From Sphingobacteriales bacterium (GTDB taxonomy: Bacteria > Bacteroidota > Bacteroidia > Chitinophagales > UBA2359): a stretch of 64,000 nucleotides of DNA. The translations under genes and the position numbers were made by a program. This document shows positions 63,755-64,000 of the stretch, piece by piece (positions within the stretch are counted from its first letter, which is position 1; every line of letters starts with the position of its first letter). The notes under the pieces were generated by a model. It was not told the origin of the DNA and did not search any database. It saw nothing but the letters and a program-made list of their open reading frames with translations. Where the stretch lies: contig CP064999.1 of assembly GCA_016700115.1 (NCBI GenBank), positions 1,922,001 through 1,986,000 of the forward strand, given 5' to 3'.

Positions 63755-64000
63755 TCAATACCTCACCTGTGGCATTCCAATGACCGAAATATTCGGTCGC
63801 AACAGGTTAAAATCCTGTACGGTTACACTGCCATTAAACTGGAGGTCGGCTTGTAAGTATTGATTGATTTGTGCCGATTGTGATTGGTAAATATTGTAAT
63901 CGGCAACCGAAATTACCCCGTCAGCGTTGATATCTCCACTGTAAAGCGCATATAAACCGGCCATAATTTGTTTGAGTTGAGCGCTTCCGCCTGACACATT
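63755..64000 (-). CDS. C-terminal end of a secreted protein with dockerin-like domain (5' end missing)
   Basis: About 82 residues; the frame stays open to the right edge. It matches the C-termini of the proteins ending at 4115 and 12864: SGGSAQLKQIMAGLYALYSG-type lead-in, calcium loops DINADGVISVADY and DLQFNGSVTVQDF, and a final IGMPQVRY. The rest of the gene lies outside the window. Its catalytic or binding part is unknown. Confidence 0.75.
   Translation of the reverse strand, partial: NVSGGSAQLKQIMAGLYALYSGDINADGVISVADYNIYQSQSAQINQYLQADLQFNGSVTVQDFNLLRPNISVIGMPQVRY

Noticed and set aside
1..64000. tRNA, rRNA or riboswitch genes
   Set aside because: I looked through the intergenic stretches and saw no cloverleaf, rRNA-like or conserved riboswitch core I could support by eye.

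Overview
The window comes from a Bacteroidota chromosome, most likely the Saprospiria/Chitinophagia side of the phylum. Four observations support this: many very large secreted proteins with type IX secretion (T9SS) C-terminal sorting domains of both type A and type B; a PorP/SprF-family protein; TAnnTTTG-type -7 promoter boxes upstream of many genes; and few visible Shine-Dalgarno sequences. I see no tRNA, rRNA, CRISPR array or replication origin.

Layout. 1-2.5 kb: a truncated DUF4340 protein, an EamA permease and a truncated T9SS cargo remnant. 2.5-12.9 kb: three secreted proteins, a beta-propeller, a choice-of-anchor-B protein, and a 1658-residue chitinase that also carries a lysozyme-like domain. 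The last two are divergent, and a 21-bp tandem-repeat array lies between them. 12.9-14.7 kb: an ECF sigma / anti-sigma / Spy-like sensor operon. 14.9-27 kb: a di-heme peroxidase, a lipoprotein, a 1920-residue SprB-repeat adhesin, an Omp85-like barrel, a PD40 propeller and a metallophosphoesterase. 27-31.7 kb: dprA, dapD, comF and a secreted esterase. 32-38 kb: a TPR-PD40-SPOR protein, a lipoprotein, a second 21-bp array of the same family in inverted orientation, a TPR protein and a membrane SPOR protein. 38-40 kb: haaO and kynU. 40-46.8 kb: an 1822-residue CUB/PKD protein with three ~408-residue internal repeats, then an EGF-like lipoprotein. 46.9-48 kb: a decayed IS630-type element. 48-51 kb: a methyltransferase and a two-gene Septu-like (PtuA/PtuB) anti-phage module. 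51-56.8 kb: PorP/SprF plus a type B cargo, DUF3109, a radical SAM-SPASM protein and a small membrane protein. 56.9-59.3 kb: an ImmA/IrrE protease + PIN-domain pair resembling a toxin-antitoxin system, then an AT-rich orphan. 59.3-63.5 kb: hutU and recQ. At the right edge is the C-terminus of another secreted protein.

The main theme is the cell surface. About ten proteins are exported and probably surface-attached by T9SS, with PorP/SprF and a PorE-like TPR/PD40 protein as possible machinery or accessory parts. Three proteins (ends at 4115, 12864 and 63755) share a different C-terminal module, a dockerin-like calcium-loop pair ending in IGxxx(V/I)RY. It is a candidate alternative sorting or anchoring signal. 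Smaller themes are a defence segment (decayed IS, Septu-like pair, ImmA/PIN pair) between core genes, and amino-acid metabolism (dapD, haaO, kynU, hutU). The least explained features are the two 21-bp palindromic arrays, each in an intergenic region between divergent genes, and the shared RY-ending module.
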